Assembly: GCF_017603965.1 (NCBI RefSeq)
Contig: NZ_CP071955.1
Span: 1,178,001-1,242,000, forward strand
Reading direction: 5' to 3'
Source of the DNA: Xanthomonas fragariae
Lineage (GTDB): Bacteria > Pseudomonadota > Gammaproteobacteria > Xanthomonadales > Xanthomonadaceae
DNA length: 64,000 nt
Part shown: positions 46,491 through 56,642 of the stretch, one piece after another
How the letters are laid out: each line of letters opens with the position of its first letter
Numbering within the stretch: the first letter of the stretch is position 1
Position numbers and translations under genes: made by a program
The notes under the pieces: model-generated
Told to the model about the DNA's origin: nothing
The model's input: the letters and a program-made list of their open reading frames with translations, nothing else
Database searches by the model: none

Positions 46491-49446
46491 TTATAAACTC
46501 AGCCAATTTTATAACAATAAAATATTCAGTGAAGATATTATTGAAGCAGCTGGTTTATTGAAAAAGTCATCATTGGAAAACCCCAAAGCCATTATCCTTG
46601 CAGGCCAGCCGGGCGCTGGTAAGGGGAGGCTTGCCGAAGTAGCCGAACTTGAACTCAACCAAGATGTAGTAAAGATCGATCCAGACGAATTAAGAAAATT
46701 CCACCCTCAAGTAGAAGCCCTCCGCAACGCCCACCCCTACACATGGTCCGGCTACACCCACCCCGATGCCAGCCAATGGGCCGACGAACTATTGCAGGCG
46801 ACCATCGACGGCAAGAAGAACCTGATCTTCGACACCACGCTCAGCAATGGCGAATGGAGCGCAAATCTGATCAAGGATTTGCAAGCACGCGGTTACGATG
46901 TCGAGGTACGCGCAATGGCCGCGCACAAGCTGGAAAGCGAACTTGGGGTCGATAACAGATTCTCTCGTCAGCTGGACGAGGTCGGCCACGGTCGCTACGT
47001 CCCCGCAGGCGCACGCGAAGCCATCTACACCAAACTGCCGATCAGTCTGGATACCGTACACGCGCAAACCACCGCGCCGATCCGTATCTTCGACCGCAGC
47101 GGCGTGGAGCGCTACGACAGCCGCACCGACCCGCGCCCGGCCGGGGAGGTATTGCAGGAACTGCGCGCAGCGCGCTTGCAAGATCCCTCGGTCACTCGCA
47201 GCCTCAATGCCCGTTGGCAGGCGCAGCGCAGGTGGCATGAGGCGCTCCCTTACACCCTGCCTCACAATCAGAACCTGGCGCCGCAGGTCGCCGGGCAATT
47301 GCTGCACGACCGCGCCGACCTTCACGTGGTCGAGGGCGCGCAAGACCGCATCGCCAACATCCACACCGTGGACTTCAACGTGCGGGTCAAGCCAGTGGCG
47401 ATCCGCGGGCTGGGAGTGGCCGGTGCCGCAGCCACCGTTTACGACGTAGCCGCTACCGGGCATCAGGTCGATCAGCTGCGCGCGCAAGGCAATGCGGTGG
47501 GTGCGCAGGCGCAGCTGCTGCAGTTTGGCGCGCGTAATATCGGTGGTTGGGCCGGCGGTGTGGTGGGCGTGCAGATCGGTGCAACGGCAGGTGTGGAGAC
47601 CGGGCCAGGACTTGTGCTGACCGGTCTGGCTGGCGGGGCACTCGGCGCGATCGCCGGCAGCGAGGCCATCCAGTGGCTGGAGCAGCGCAAGATCTACAAC
47701 CAGACCGATCGCAGCGGCGTCGCCTGGCACTTGGACCCCAATGCGCCGGACAACGGCTGGACCCGTCAGGTTGTGGATGCCGGCGGCGATCACGCTCTGT
47801 CGATCAGCCACTGCGAAACTGCACCGCCGCAGGTCGCCGACGAACTGACCTACAAAGCGGCCAGCCGCGCGGTGCAACTGCGCCTTGCCACGCCAGACGT
47901 GCCAGCGGATCCCTACCGCATCCCGGCCGACGCCAGCGATACCCAAAGCCTGCGCGACAGCCCCTGGGAGCGCAATGCACGCAGCGGTCAATGGCAACGG
48001 GAAGTGGCAGATGGCATGCTCGATCACCTCATGCGTACCCATACGGAAACTGCCACGCCGCAAAAAAAAGCGGAATTGGACGACTACGCGCACAGTGTGA
48101 TGGCGTACAACGCCGCGCGCAGTTCTGCGGCAATCGCTGCCCAATACGCCACCGTGCACGCCCAGGCCGGATGGGACCGCTACGGTCCGATGCCCGAGGC
48201 AATCAACCACGCTCGCGCCACGCCGGAAACCTTGCTTGGCTCCGATGGCGACACATACACGCGCGATGCCGCAGGCACGTGGACACATGACGGGTGGCTG
48301 GGCAAGCGGCAGGCCGAGGGCAACCTGCGTGCCGAACTGGATCAGACCTATTCCCAAGTGCAGGTATTGACCTCAGCGCATGCGCGCGCGCAGCAGATGC
48401 ACGAACGGCAACAGATGCCGATGCAGGATGCGCCCTCCCCGGCGCGGATGCACGAGCACACCCTGCGCCCGGGCGACCGCGGCACCGAGGTGCTAGCGCT
48501 ACAGGCCAGCCTGATCCAGCTGGGCATCAACGCGAGCGTCAAGACGCCAGTGGAAACCACCGGCATCTACGACCAGCCCACCGAACGCGGCGTGCAGGCG
48601 TTTCAGCTGCTGCACGGCATGCACGCGGTCGACGGCATTGCCGACCCCGGCACACGCGCGGCAGTGCAGCAGCAGGTGGAGACGGTGATTGCCCGGCGCG
48701 ACATCGCCCAGGAACGGGATATTGCCGCAGCAGCGACTGCGCCAGCGCCAGCGCACTCCAAAGACCTACCAGGATTGGCGGCAATGCACCGAGCGCCGCC
48801 CCCAGCGCCAGCGCCTTCGAGCCCGCCCGTCAGCGCACAGTCCGGGCAGCAGCAGGACATGCACGCGCAAGCGCTAGAACAGCAACGCCAGTGGCAATTG
48901 CAGCAGGACCAGCAGCTGCAATTGCAGCAACAGCAGCAACAGCAGCAGCAGCAAAAACAGGAGCAGCAGCGCGAGCACGAGCGACGCGCCGAAGACGAAA
49001 AAACCCGCGATGCGCAACGCGACAAGGAACAGCCGGCCACCGCTGCTGCAGCCCAGGGCGAACGCACGCAGCCGTTGCCTGGGTTGCTGCCCTACAGCGA
49101 CCCCGCCCATCCCCGACATGCGCTGTATGCGGACGTACAGGAGCGGATGCAGGCGCAAGGCCATCGGTTTTCAGAAGAGCGCCTGACCCAGATCACCGCG
49201 GCGCTGAACGAGTCCTACTTCAAGCCCGGCTGGAAGGGCGAATTCTATGTGGCGCGCAATACGGTGTATGCGTCTAATAACGACCACCCGCTCGGTTGCG
49301 CATGCGTGCCGATGCACGCGCCGGCGCCGTCGATCCAGGCCTCGATGCAGGTGGCGCAGGAAGGCGATCTGCAGCATGCACAGATCGCCCAGCGCATCGC
49401 CCAAGACCGCCTGCAATCACAATCACAGCCCGGCATGACCCTCTGA
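46483..49446 (+). CDS. Zeta-toxin-like type IV secretion effector (X-Tfe candidate), copy C
   Basis: 987 aa. Order of parts: zeta-type kinase core about 30-235 (Walker A GQPGAGKG about residue 46, IDPDELRKFHP, HPYTWSGYTHPD, FDTTLSNGEW); a middle region with a Gly/Ala-rich hydrophobic stretch about 315-405; a peptidoglycan-binding domain about 655-730 (LRPGDRGTEVLALQASLIQLG...VQAFQLLHG...DGIADPGTRAAV); a glutamine-rich linker about 785-850; and a C-terminal domain about 864-987 (LPGLLPYSDPAHPRHALY to SQSQPGMTL) that resembles the VirD4-interacting XVIPCD of Xanthomonas type IV effectors, including its Gln-rich end. virD4 follows 78 bp later. Known zeta kinases poison cell-wall precursor synthesis; delivery into rival bacteria is inferred. 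Confidence 0.85.
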   Translation: MPDYKLSQFYNNKIFSEDIIEAAGLLKKSSLENPKAIILAGQPGAGKGRLAEVAELELNQDVVKIDPDELRKFHPQVEALRNAHPYTWSGYTHPDASQWADELLQATIDGKKNLIFDTTLSNGEWSANLIKDLQARGYDVEVRAMAAHKLESELGVDNRFSRQLDEVGHGRYVPAGAREAIYTKLPISLDTVHAQTTAPIRIFDRSGVERYDSRTDPRPAGEVLQELRAARLQDPSVTRSLNARWQAQRRWHEALPYTLPHNQNLAPQVAGQLLHDRADLHVVEGAQDRIANIHTVDFNVRVKPVAIRGLGVAGAAATVYDVAATGHQVDQLRAQGNAVGAQAQLLQFGARNIGGWAGGVVGVQIGATAGVETGPGLVLTGLAGGALGAIAGSEAIQWLEQRKIYNQTDRSGVAWHLDPNAPDNGWTRQVVDAGGDHALSISHCETAPPQVADELTYKAASRAVQLRLATPDVPADPYRIPADASDTQSLRDSPWERNARSGQWQREVADGMLDHLMRTHTETATPQKKAELDDYAHSVMAYNAARSSAAIAAQYATVHAQAGWDRYGPMPEAINHARATPETLLGSDGDTYTRDAAGTWTHDGWLGKRQAEGNLRAELDQTYSQVQVLTSAHARAQQMHERQQMPMQDAPSPARMHEHTLRPGDRGTEVLALQASLIQLGINASVKTPVETTGIYDQPTERGVQAFQLLHGMHAVDGIADPGTRAAVQQQVETVIARRDIAQERDIAAAATAPAPAHSKDLPGLAAMHRAPPPAPAPSSPPVSAQSGQQQDMHAQALEQQRQWQLQQDQQLQLQQQQQQQQQQKQEQQREHERRAEDEKTRDAQRDKEQPATAAAAQGERTQPLPGLLPYSDPAHPRHALYADVQERMQAQGHRFSEERLTQITAALNESYFKPGWKGEFYVARNTVYASNNDHPLGCACVPMHAPAPSIQASMQVAQEGDLQHAQIAQRIAQDRLQSQSQPGMTL

Positions 49447-49524
49447 CGCGATGCGTGGTGGGAGCTGCCGAGTCCGGCGTGCGCCGTGCACGTGTCGGAC
49501 GCAACGATATAGGGAGATGGATGC

Positions 49525-51258
49525 ATGAGTAATAAGGGAAAAGTGGGCGTTGCAGCGATCGTGTCGATCCTTGCATTGGTTGCCGGGATGTACCTGTCCG
49601 GTTTCATCGCCTTGGCGCTGCTGAAGGTGCAGGTGCCGCTGAAAGCCACGACGTATCTGGACTATTGGAAGGCGCTCGATCTGCCGCAGGTCAAGCCTTA
49701 TGTCCTGCGCATCAAGATCAGCGGCATCCTCGGCTTCGGCTTGCCCCTGCTGGGTTGGGCGCTGCTGCTGATCCCGATGCTCAAGAGCAAACAGCAATCC
49801 CTGCACGGAGACGCCAGCTTCGCCACCGTCGCCGATCTGAAAAAAGCCGGAATGCTGGACAAAAAGCCGGAAAGCATCCTGGTCGGCAAACTCAAGGGCC
49901 GCTATATCTACATCAACGGTGCGCTGCACGTCATCGTGGTGGCACCCACGCGTTCGGGCAAAACCACCTCCATTGCCATCCCCGTGCTGCTGACCTACCA
50001 ACAGTCCATGGTGGTGCTCGACCTGAAAGGCGAATTGTTCAAGGCCACCAGCGGGTGGCGCGCCTCGCAAGGTCAACAGATCTACGTCTGGGCGCCGTAT
50101 GCCACCGATGGCAGGACCCACCGCTTCAATCCACTCACGCTGGTGCCGGACGATCCACGCGAGCGTATCGCCTCCATCCAGACCATGGCCGCGATTCTGT
50201 ATCCGGACGAACCAGGGAAAGACAGCTTCTGGGTCACCCAGCCACGCGCTGCGTTCGTGGCGTTCGCTTGTTTCATGTTCGAGCGATGGGACCACAGGCG
50301 CAACCTGGGCTTCGATGGCGTGGACGATCCCAACCAGAGCCCGCTCTTTCCCAGTCTGGAGCGCATCCTGCGCTTCTCCAGCGGCGGTGACGGTGGCGAG
50401 AGCACCGCCGACCTGTTGAAAAATATTCTCACCAATAAAAACTACAGTTACATCAGCCCGCAGACGCGCTCGACCTTCAACGCACTGGCCGGCTTGGCCG
50501 AGCAGACCTTCTCCTCGGTCATAGCCACCATGCAGGCGCCGCTGCAGCAGTTTCTGAGCCCGATCCTGGCAGCGGCCACCAATGCCACCGACATCGACGT
50601 CGCTGCGATCCGCAAACGCCTCACCACTGTGTACGTCATTATCCCGACTCAGAAACTGGACGAAAGCAGCAAGCTGCTGAATATCTTTTTCAGTTCGGTG
50701 ATCGGCAACAATCTCGACAAACAGCTCCACGAAGACCCCGAGCTCAAGTACCAGATGCTGATGCTGATGGACGAATTCACCGCCATGGGCCGGGTCGATG
50801 TATGGGCCAAGCGCATCTCGATCTCGGCCAGCTATGGCGTGCGCGATTTGTGCATCATCCAGAGCCAATCGCAATTGCGTGCCACCTATGGCGCCGACGA
50901 CGCTCAGAATTTCATGACCAACCACGCCGCCAGCATCGCGTTCCCACCCCGCGAGCAGGAAGACGCCAACGCCTACAGCGATATGCTGGGCTACCGAACG
51001 ATCCGCAAGCACAATCGCTCCACCAGCCGCGGCGGCGGCACAAGCAACGTGTCCTACAGCTACACCGAAGAACGCCGCGCCTTGATGCTGCCGCAGGAAA
51101 TCAAGGAGCTGCCCGGCGACAACGAGCTGCTGTTCTTCGAAGGCAGCAAGCCGATCCTGTGCGAGAAGAACTGGTTCTTCAAGGACAAGGTGCTGAAGAA
51201 CCGCATCATGGACCCGGTGACGGTGCCTGCACTGGCACGGGATCAGGCGGCGAAGTAA
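49525..51258 (+). CDS. virD4: VirD4-type type IV secretion coupling ATPase
   Basis: 577 aa inner-membrane ATPase that recognises effectors and feeds them to the type IV channel. Two N-terminal membrane helices (about 7-30 and 70-90) are followed by the TraG/VirD4 nucleotide-binding domain: Walker A APTRSGKTTSIAIP (about 137), Walker B LMLMDEFTAMG (about 415), and the FMTNHAASIAF region and GYRTIRKHNRST in the C-terminal part. The start at 49525 is preceded by AGGGAGATGG. In Xanthomonas this type of VirD4 serves the bacterial-killing system and binds effectors through their XVIPCD. No virB genes lie in this window. Confidence 0.95.
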   Translation: MSNKGKVGVAAIVSILALVAGMYLSGFIALALLKVQVPLKATTYLDYWKALDLPQVKPYVLRIKISGILGFGLPLLGWALLLIPMLKSKQQSLHGDASFATVADLKKAGMLDKKPESILVGKLKGRYIYINGALHVIVVAPTRSGKTTSIAIPVLLTYQQSMVVLDLKGELFKATSGWRASQGQQIYVWAPYATDGRTHRFNPLTLVPDDPRERIASIQTMAAILYPDEPGKDSFWVTQPRAAFVAFACFMFERWDHRRNLGFDGVDDPNQSPLFPSLERILRFSSGGDGGESTADLLKNILTNKNYSYISPQTRSTFNALAGLAEQTFSSVIATMQAPLQQFLSPILAAATNATDIDVAAIRKRLTTVYVIIPTQKLDESSKLLNIFFSSVIGNNLDKQLHEDPELKYQMLMLMDEFTAMGRVDVWAKRISISASYGVRDLCIIQSQSQLRATYGADDAQNFMTNHAASIAFPPREQEDANAYSDMLGYRTIRKHNRSTSRGGGTSNVSYSYTEERRALMLPQEIKELPGDNELLFFEGSKPILCEKNWFFKDKVLKNRIMDPVTVPALARDQAAK

Positions 51259-51686
51259 CGCCAGGCCTGTCGATCCTGGATGCCGTTTTTTCCACAGTCC
51301 CTGTGGATGGACATTGCGTAAGGCTGTGCATATCTGCGCGCGAGCCACGGCGCATCACGCTGTCGAGATGGGTGGCGAAAAAATCGCCACTGGGTTGCGG
51401 TGGCGTATCGGGTCTGTTCGTTTGACCTGCGCAATGCGGCGCTCACGCACACGACTGATTTCGGTGCTGGTGGGCGCATTGAGTTGCGCCATGCGTGTAG
51501 GCAAGATGCCGCCACGTAAACTTGCCGACTGCAATGTCGCCGCGCCGAGCTTGGCCGTTTGCGGCGCGGTGCTGACCGGCGCTGCGTCCATCTCCGTTGG
51601 GAGGGGCGCGCGGTGAGTGCAGAGTCTGAAACAGCGGAAAATAGCGCCAAATACAGCATATCGCTGGGTACCGAGGGATGTCGGCA
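51259..51686. other. Intergenic between virD4 and the minus-strand permease
   Basis: 428 bp between convergent genes. No conserved reading frame; a short dyad (CCACAG/CTGTGG at 51291-51305) is preceded, not followed, by T residues on the plus strand. I see no clear terminator. Confidence 0.5.
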
Positions 51687-53069
51687 TTATTTCAACGCAT
51701 CGCTCGCGCGGAACTCGGTCGAGCGACCGCTGATTTTCAGGAAGGCCAGCACCGCCAGGCCCACCGCCATCCACGTGGTGCCACCGAATTGCGCGTGCCG
51801 ATCGGCATTGATCAGCACATAAGCCAGGATGACGATGCCGATCAATGGCACCACACCGTGCAGCACCAGACGGCCCTGCGCGCGGAAATGCCACAGCACC
51901 GCGATATGCAGGAGGATAAATGCGGTCAGTGCGCCGACGTTGCACAGCGAAGACAGCAGCGCGATCTGGCCAACGAACACTTCGCCCAACACCATGCTCA
52001 AGCCGGCAACCAGCAAGATGGCGCGCTGCGGCACGCCGGTGCGTGGATGGATGTAGCGCAAAAACCCCGGCAGCTGGCGGTCGCGCGCCATGGCGAACAA
52101 CAGGCGCGATGTGGCGGCCTGCGCGACCAACGAATTGGCGATCGCAGCGCTGATCGCCACAGTGAGCGCAATGACGATCTGCAGCCAAGGCCCCGCGATC
52201 AGCCGCCCGATCTCGAAGAACGCATCGTTGGACGCCTGCGCGCTGGGGTAGCGCTGTAAGTCCGGCTGCAGCAGCGCCGCTAGCCATGTCTGCAGCACGA
52301 ACAGACCCGCCACGATCAGCAGCGCCAACAAGGTGGCGCGCCCAACGACACGATTGCCGCCGCGCGCTTCTTCCGACAAGGTGGAAATCGCATCAAAGCC
52401 GAGGAACGACACCACTGCCACCGACAACGCACTGAAGATCAATTGCGGCGAAAATGCCTGCCGATTGTAGAACGGATGCGAGCTCCAGTGCGCGCCATTG
52501 ACGCCGCGCTGGATCGCCAACGTCGCCAGCGCCAGGAACACCGCCAGCACTATCAGCTGCGCGAACAGAAAAAAGCGATTGGCACGCGCGGTGGTTTCGA
52601 TGCCGCGCAGATTGACCAAAGTATTGAGCACGACGAAAAACGCGATCCACGCCGGTTGCGGCACCGCCGGCAACACGTTGTGCATCGCATTGGCGCCGAC
52701 CACGTACAACAGCGTCGGCACCAGCAAATAGTCGAGCAGGATCGCCCAGCCAGCCAAAAACCCCATGCCGCTGCTCAATCCTCGCCCCACATAGGCGTAC
52801 ACCGAGCCAGCCACCGGAAACGCCTGCGACATCTGCTGATAGCTCAAGGCGGTGAACAGCATCGTCACGAAGCCGACCAGATAGATCAGCGGCACCATCC
52901 CGGAGCTGATGTCGAACACGCCGCCAAAGATGGAGAACGGCGCCGTCGGCACCATGAACACCAGCCCGTAAATCAGCAGATCCTTGAGCGTGAGCTGCCG
53001 CTTGAGCTCTTGCGCGTAGCCAAAGCATTCCAGCGTGGCCGTATCGTCGCGGTGTGGTGTGTCGGTCAT
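51687..53069 (-). CDS. APC-family amino-acid/polyamine permease
   Basis: Inner-membrane transporter of the APC superfamily, 460 aa with about 12 helices. The N-terminus (MTDTPHRDDTATLECFGYAQELKRQLTLKDLLIYGLVFMVPTAP) leads into helix 1 with a GLVFMVP break; SYQQMSQAFPVAGSVYAYVGRGL (helix 2-3 consensus) and FLGFDAISTLSEEARGGNR (conserved APC loop) follow. The start at 53069 is preferred over upstream in-frame codons without helical content. It is divergent from the LuxR-solo gene; permeases next to this regulator and pip are a recurring arrangement in plant-associated bacteria, consistent with uptake of a plant-derived amino compound. Confidence 0.9.
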   Translation of the reverse strand: MTDTPHRDDTATLECFGYAQELKRQLTLKDLLIYGLVFMVPTAPFSIFGGVFDISSGMVPLIYLVGFVTMLFTALSYQQMSQAFPVAGSVYAYVGRGLSSGMGFLAGWAILLDYLLVPTLLYVVGANAMHNVLPAVPQPAWIAFFVVLNTLVNLRGIETTARANRFFLFAQLIVLAVFLALATLAIQRGVNGAHWSSHPFYNRQAFSPQLIFSALSVAVVSFLGFDAISTLSEEARGGNRVVGRATLLALLIVAGLFVLQTWLAALLQPDLQRYPSAQASNDAFFEIGRLIAGPWLQIVIALTVAISAAIANSLVAQAATSRLLFAMARDRQLPGFLRYIHPRTGVPQRAILLVAGLSMVLGEVFVGQIALLSSLCNVGALTAFILLHIAVLWHFRAQGRLVLHGVVPLIGIVILAYVLINADRHAQFGGTTWMAVGLAVLAFLKISGRSTEFRASDALK

Positions 53070-53262
53070 GCATGTGTCCGCTGAGAGGATTGCCTGGTCG
53101 TAAGCAGGCGCGGGGAGGCGCTTGCGCGCTGATGTTGCGTTGCAGCTACCTGACCGGCATTGTGACGGTAATGCGGCCGGCAAGCCTATCCATTGGTAAA
53201 AGTGCTAGGTTTTCCATGCTGGATGTCACCCAGTGGCAAGTGCTGGCACCGAAGGAGCCACC

Positions 53263-54027
53263 ATGTTCGACACTTTGGCCAGCCTGGGCCGCGATCTGCA
53301 GGCGCTGCATACGCTCAATGGCTGCCTGGATCGGGTATTTCGCGATGTCTGTGCGCTTGGTTTCCAGTCGCTTGTCTACGACTACGCGCCGGTACCGCTG
53401 AGCATGGAAGGCGCGCTGATTACGCCAACGGTGTTCATACAACGCAACGCGCCGGGCGACATGCAGCATGTCTGGTGCGAGCATGGGTATTACCAACATG
53501 ACCCCGTTCAGCAGCGTGCGACGCGGCGCACCACGCCTTTCGTGTGGTCGTACCGCACCGATGGCGACCGAGCGGGGGTTGAATACGTCGGTGGACAGCA
53601 TCGCCAGGTGACGCAATATCTGTGCGACAGCGGCATGGGCACCGGTGTCACCGTCCCGCTGCATCTGCCCGGCGGCGCATTCGCAACGTTCAGTGGCGCA
53701 GTCGATGCCGTCGCCGCCGAGGCGCCACGGCTGGCCGTGGCGCAGCTGTCGCCGTTCCTGTTGCTGGCCCACACCTTCCAGGCGCGCGCGCAGGAGTTGC
53801 TGGATCCGCACGAGCGCCGCTGCCACCACATCGTCTTGACCCGTCGCGAGCGCGAGTGCCTGCAGTACTCGGCCAAGGGGCTGACTGCGAAGAGCATTGC
53901 AGCTGCGCTGAATCGTTCCACCGCCACGGTGAACCTGCATCTGAACTCCGCCGCGCGCAAGCTGGGTGCGCGCAATCGCGTCGAAGCGGTCGTGCGCGGT
54001 ATGCACTACCGGTTGCTGGAGCCATAA
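53263..54027 (+). CDS. LuxR solo responding to plant compounds (XccR/OryR type)
   Basis: 254 aa, autoinducer-binding domain followed by a LuxR helix-turn-helix ([55 protein letters not shown]). GAAGGAG precedes the ATG. In the ligand domain, counting from the invariant DP pair (HDPV), the positions equivalent to TraR Trp57 and Tyr61 are Met and Trp ([16 protein letters not shown]), the signature of plant-associated-bacteria solos that do not bind acyl-homoserine lactones. No luxI is near. The next gene is pip, whose promoter carries a lux-type box, as for XccR in X. campestris and OryR in X. oryzae. Confidence 0.94.
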   Translation: MFDTLASLGRDLQALHTLNGCLDRVFRDVCALGFQSLVYDYAPVPLSMEGALITPTVFIQRNAPGDMQHVWCEHGYYQHDPVQQRATRRTTPFVWSYRTDGDRAGVEYVGGQHRQVTQYLCDSGMGTGVTVPLHLPGGAFATFSGAVDAVAAEAPRLAVAQLSPFLLLAHTFQARAQELLDPHERRCHHIVLTRRERECLQYSAKGLTAKSIAAALNRSTATVNLHLNSAARKLGARNRVEAVVRGMHYRLLEP

Positions 54028-54187
54028 CACTGGAAATATTTATTGCGATAGATGCACTGAGTTGAACCGAGCAGCTCGATCGGAATCCGCCTCAAGCTCG
54101 CCCAAAATCCTGCTCAATTCGGCAGGGCAGCACATTTGGCTGAACCGATCGTCCGCCAGCGCCACCGGGCCTCCGAAAACACGTCAA

Positions 54188-54207
54188 ACCTGTGAGATTT
54201 GCCAGTT
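54188..54207 (+). promoter_or_regulatory. lux-type box upstream of pip
   Basis: ACCTGTGAGATTTGCCAGTT, an imperfect dyad (ACCTG / CAGTT) matching, from memory, the luxXc box described for XccR control of pip. It lies 61 bp before the pip start. Confidence 0.8.
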
Positions 54208-54268
54208 AACGCCAGTCAGCCTGATCGCTAGGCTCGGGGTTAATCATTGCCGTAAGCAGGCGCAGGTC

Positions 54269-55210
54269 ATGCAGTCCACTGAGGGTTACGTCAAATTCCG
54301 CGGCTACCGCACCTGGTACCGCATTACCGGCGACCTGCGCCCGGATGCCTGCCCGCTGCTGGTCCTGCACGGCGGCCCGGGTTGCACCCACGACTATGTA
54401 GATAGCTTCAAGGATCTGGCAGCCAGCGGGCGCGCGGTGATCCACTACGACCAGCTCGGCAATGGCAACTCCACACATCTGCCGAATGCCGATCCCGGCT
54501 TCTGGACGGTCGGGTTGTTTCTGGACGAGCTGCACACCCTGATCACGCACCTGGGGCTATCGCAATACGCGTTGCTGGGCCAGTCGTGGGGCGGGATGCT
54601 GGCCGCCGAGCATGCGGTGCGCAGGCCGGTCGGCCTGCGCACATTGGTCATTGCCAATTCGCCGGCGTCTATGGGTCTGTGGCGTGCCGCTGCGCTACGT
54701 CTGCGTGCACGCCTGCCCGACGATATTCAGGCCGCCCTGGACGAGCACGAAGCTGCCGGCACCCTGGACCATCCGGCCTACCGTGCCGCAAGCCAAGCGT
54801 TCTACGCGCAGCATGTGTGCCGCGTACTGCCGTGGCCTGCTGAAGTGGCGCGCACCTTCGCCGCCATCGATGCCGACCCCACCGTGTATCACGCTATGAA
54901 CGGCCCTACCGAATTCCATGTGATAGGCAGCTTGCGCAACTGGAGCATCATCGAGCGCCTGCACCTCATTACCGCGCCCACGCTGGTGCTATCGGGCAAG
55001 TACGACGAGGCCACACCGGAAACCGTCGAACCGTATGCGCGCCTGATTCCGGACGCACGCTGGCATGTGTTCGCCAATTCCAGCCATATGCCGCACGTGG
55101 AAGAGCGCGCTGCCTGCATGCGCCTGGTCGGCAACTTCCTGGACGATCAAATGCCCTGGTCCGGTGGACAGCTGGTGCGTTCCTCGGCCCTGGCCGATCG
55201 CGCCGTGTGA
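54269..55210 (+). CDS. pip: Proline iminopeptidase
   Basis: Alpha/beta-hydrolase (peptidase S33) releasing N-terminal proline; a virulence factor in Xanthomonas under the adjacent LuxR solo. 313 aa. The oxyanion motif [11 protein letters not shown] is at about residue 32-42, nucleophile Ser in [12 protein letters not shown], catalytic Asp in [10 protein letters not shown], and catalytic His in SSHMPHVEE. The start [16 protein letters not shown] at 54269 follows GCAGG; the long upstream open frame has no conserved residues. No signal peptide is visible, so the enzyme is probably cytosolic. Confidence 0.95.
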   Translation: MQSTEGYVKFRGYRTWYRITGDLRPDACPLLVLHGGPGCTHDYVDSFKDLAASGRAVIHYDQLGNGNSTHLPNADPGFWTVGLFLDELHTLITHLGLSQYALLGQSWGGMLAAEHAVRRPVGLRTLVIANSPASMGLWRAAALRLRARLPDDIQAALDEHEAAGTLDHPAYRAASQAFYAQHVCRVLPWPAEVARTFAAIDADPTVYHAMNGPTEFHVIGSLRNWSIIERLHLITAPTLVLSGKYDEATPETVEPYARLIPDARWHVFANSSHMPHVEERAACMRLVGNFLDDQMPWSGGQLVRSSALADRAV

Positions 55211-56642
55211 GTGACTGGTGGCGTGCGCATGTGAGAGGTGTGCGTTCTGCCGATTGGTTTGCTTGGCGCAGGTACCCGCTGAGGCATCTGTTGCTTCGAT
55301 CGACCTTTACGCAGTCGCTGGTGCACCGCTCTGATGCCTTGCAGTAACGTTTGCACGTGCTGTGCAGCAGCACGTAGCAACGCCGACTGCGTACTGACCT
55401 GCACATCCGTTGAGATGCCTGCGTCTTATCGGGAGCGCCCAAAGTGCCTTCCAACCCAGTAACGATCGCTACGCAAGCTGTCATCTGCATAGACACACAC
55501 GCATCGCCAGTGCCTGTGTGCATCGATCCAAACTAGGAGCGGCTAACAAAACGACTGCGCTCACCGTCAGGCGGGCGCGGCCGGTGCTCGGAATTGGGAT
55601 CTACCAGGCGTACACTCCGGTTCCTTCGCGACGTCCGCACCAACCTGACGACTGCTCGCTACGTTTTGTTAGCCGCTCTAAATCTGATTGGATTCATAAA
55701 TATAATAAGTGGCTATCTAAATGCAGACTTTGTGATTTACACGGAGGAGACGCACGACAAAGCCGCGTCCTTGCGGCATCCGCAAGCGATCGTGCGTTTG
55801 CGTCGGCCTTGGCGTATCCCAGTGGTGCGATCACGCCGCGCTCGAATGCCTGGTCCGGCGTGCTCGCATCGGATAGTGGGAAATCTCGGTGCCGGACGCC
55901 GCGCGGCTGTCTCCGCTGCGCAGCTGCCGCGTCCGTTTCACAGCGATGACGCGCGTCGCCGCCGATAAGTCGTGCGCCTGCACATTCGCGGGCGATGTCG
56001 GTCGCAGCAGCAAGGTGTGTAGCCCTGCGCCGGGATGTCCCATAATTCGGCGTCGGCGGCGGAAGGAGCCACGTCGTATGTTCGACGCTACCTCTGCGGC
56101 GCTGTGCGCTCGCTTCAAAATAGTTGCATCGCGAGGGCGTATCGAGCGACGAGCAAACTGGAGCGGCGCCTGCAGCAGGTGGATGCCCGCGATCCGGCGT
56201 TGCTGCCGTGCGGACGGTACCTTGGTAGGTGGAATCAGGGGAATCATCGTGTCTCACCTTGGATATGCAGGTTGTGTATCTGCGTACATCCGGCGTCGCC
56301 GACGCCTGGGCAAGGCGCGCCTTGCTTGCGCGTACGCAGGGCTGCGAAGGAAAGGACGGGCGCGATGCAGCGGACAGGCGTCCACATCCACTTTCGAGCG
56401 ACGACGCGGCCTTCGACGGCTCGCGGCGGTAGAGGGCTGCCGGCTGCCAACTGCAGGGTCGGGTGCTTGGCCATGCGTTCGGTGCTGCTGAGCAGATGCG
56501 GCTGTCGTCCAAGGGCGGCAGCACCGTCCAGTGGTCGAAACGACCCGGCACGACCCGCTACCAAGCGTGCGTCGTGCCTAGGCCATTACTGCGCCATCGC
56601 GACGCGGTATCGTGTCGCGATTCCTGCCAATCGACCAACCCT
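55211..56642. other. 1.4-kb region without a supported gene
   Basis: Apart from a MITE (55537-55678) I see no conserved protein, RNA or promoter. Long frames exist on both strands (for example minus 55694-56551) but are arginine/serine-rich shadow-like translations. It may be a thoroughly decayed gene region. Confidence 0.5.
55537..55678 (+). repeat. 142-bp MITE, copy 5 (forward)
   Basis: Inverted repeats GAGCGGCTAAC / GTTAGCCGCTC, 142 bp. Flanks TAG left and TAA right, so the target duplication has diverged by one base. Confidence 0.88.

Noticed and set aside
46789..48357. Minus-strand frame opposite the zeta-kinase effector, repeated opposite copy B
   Set aside because: Repeats only because the plus-strand genes are duplicated; no independent features.
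39823..49446. Classical epsilon-zeta plasmid-maintenance toxin-antitoxin system
   Set aside because: The small proteins do not look like epsilon or PezA (no helix-turn-helix, more than 200 aa), and the kinase carries a C-terminal secretion-type domain next to virD4.
49423..51348. 641-codon minus-strand frame opposite virD4
   Set aside because: Shadow of virD4, low-complexity His/Gln/Arg translation.
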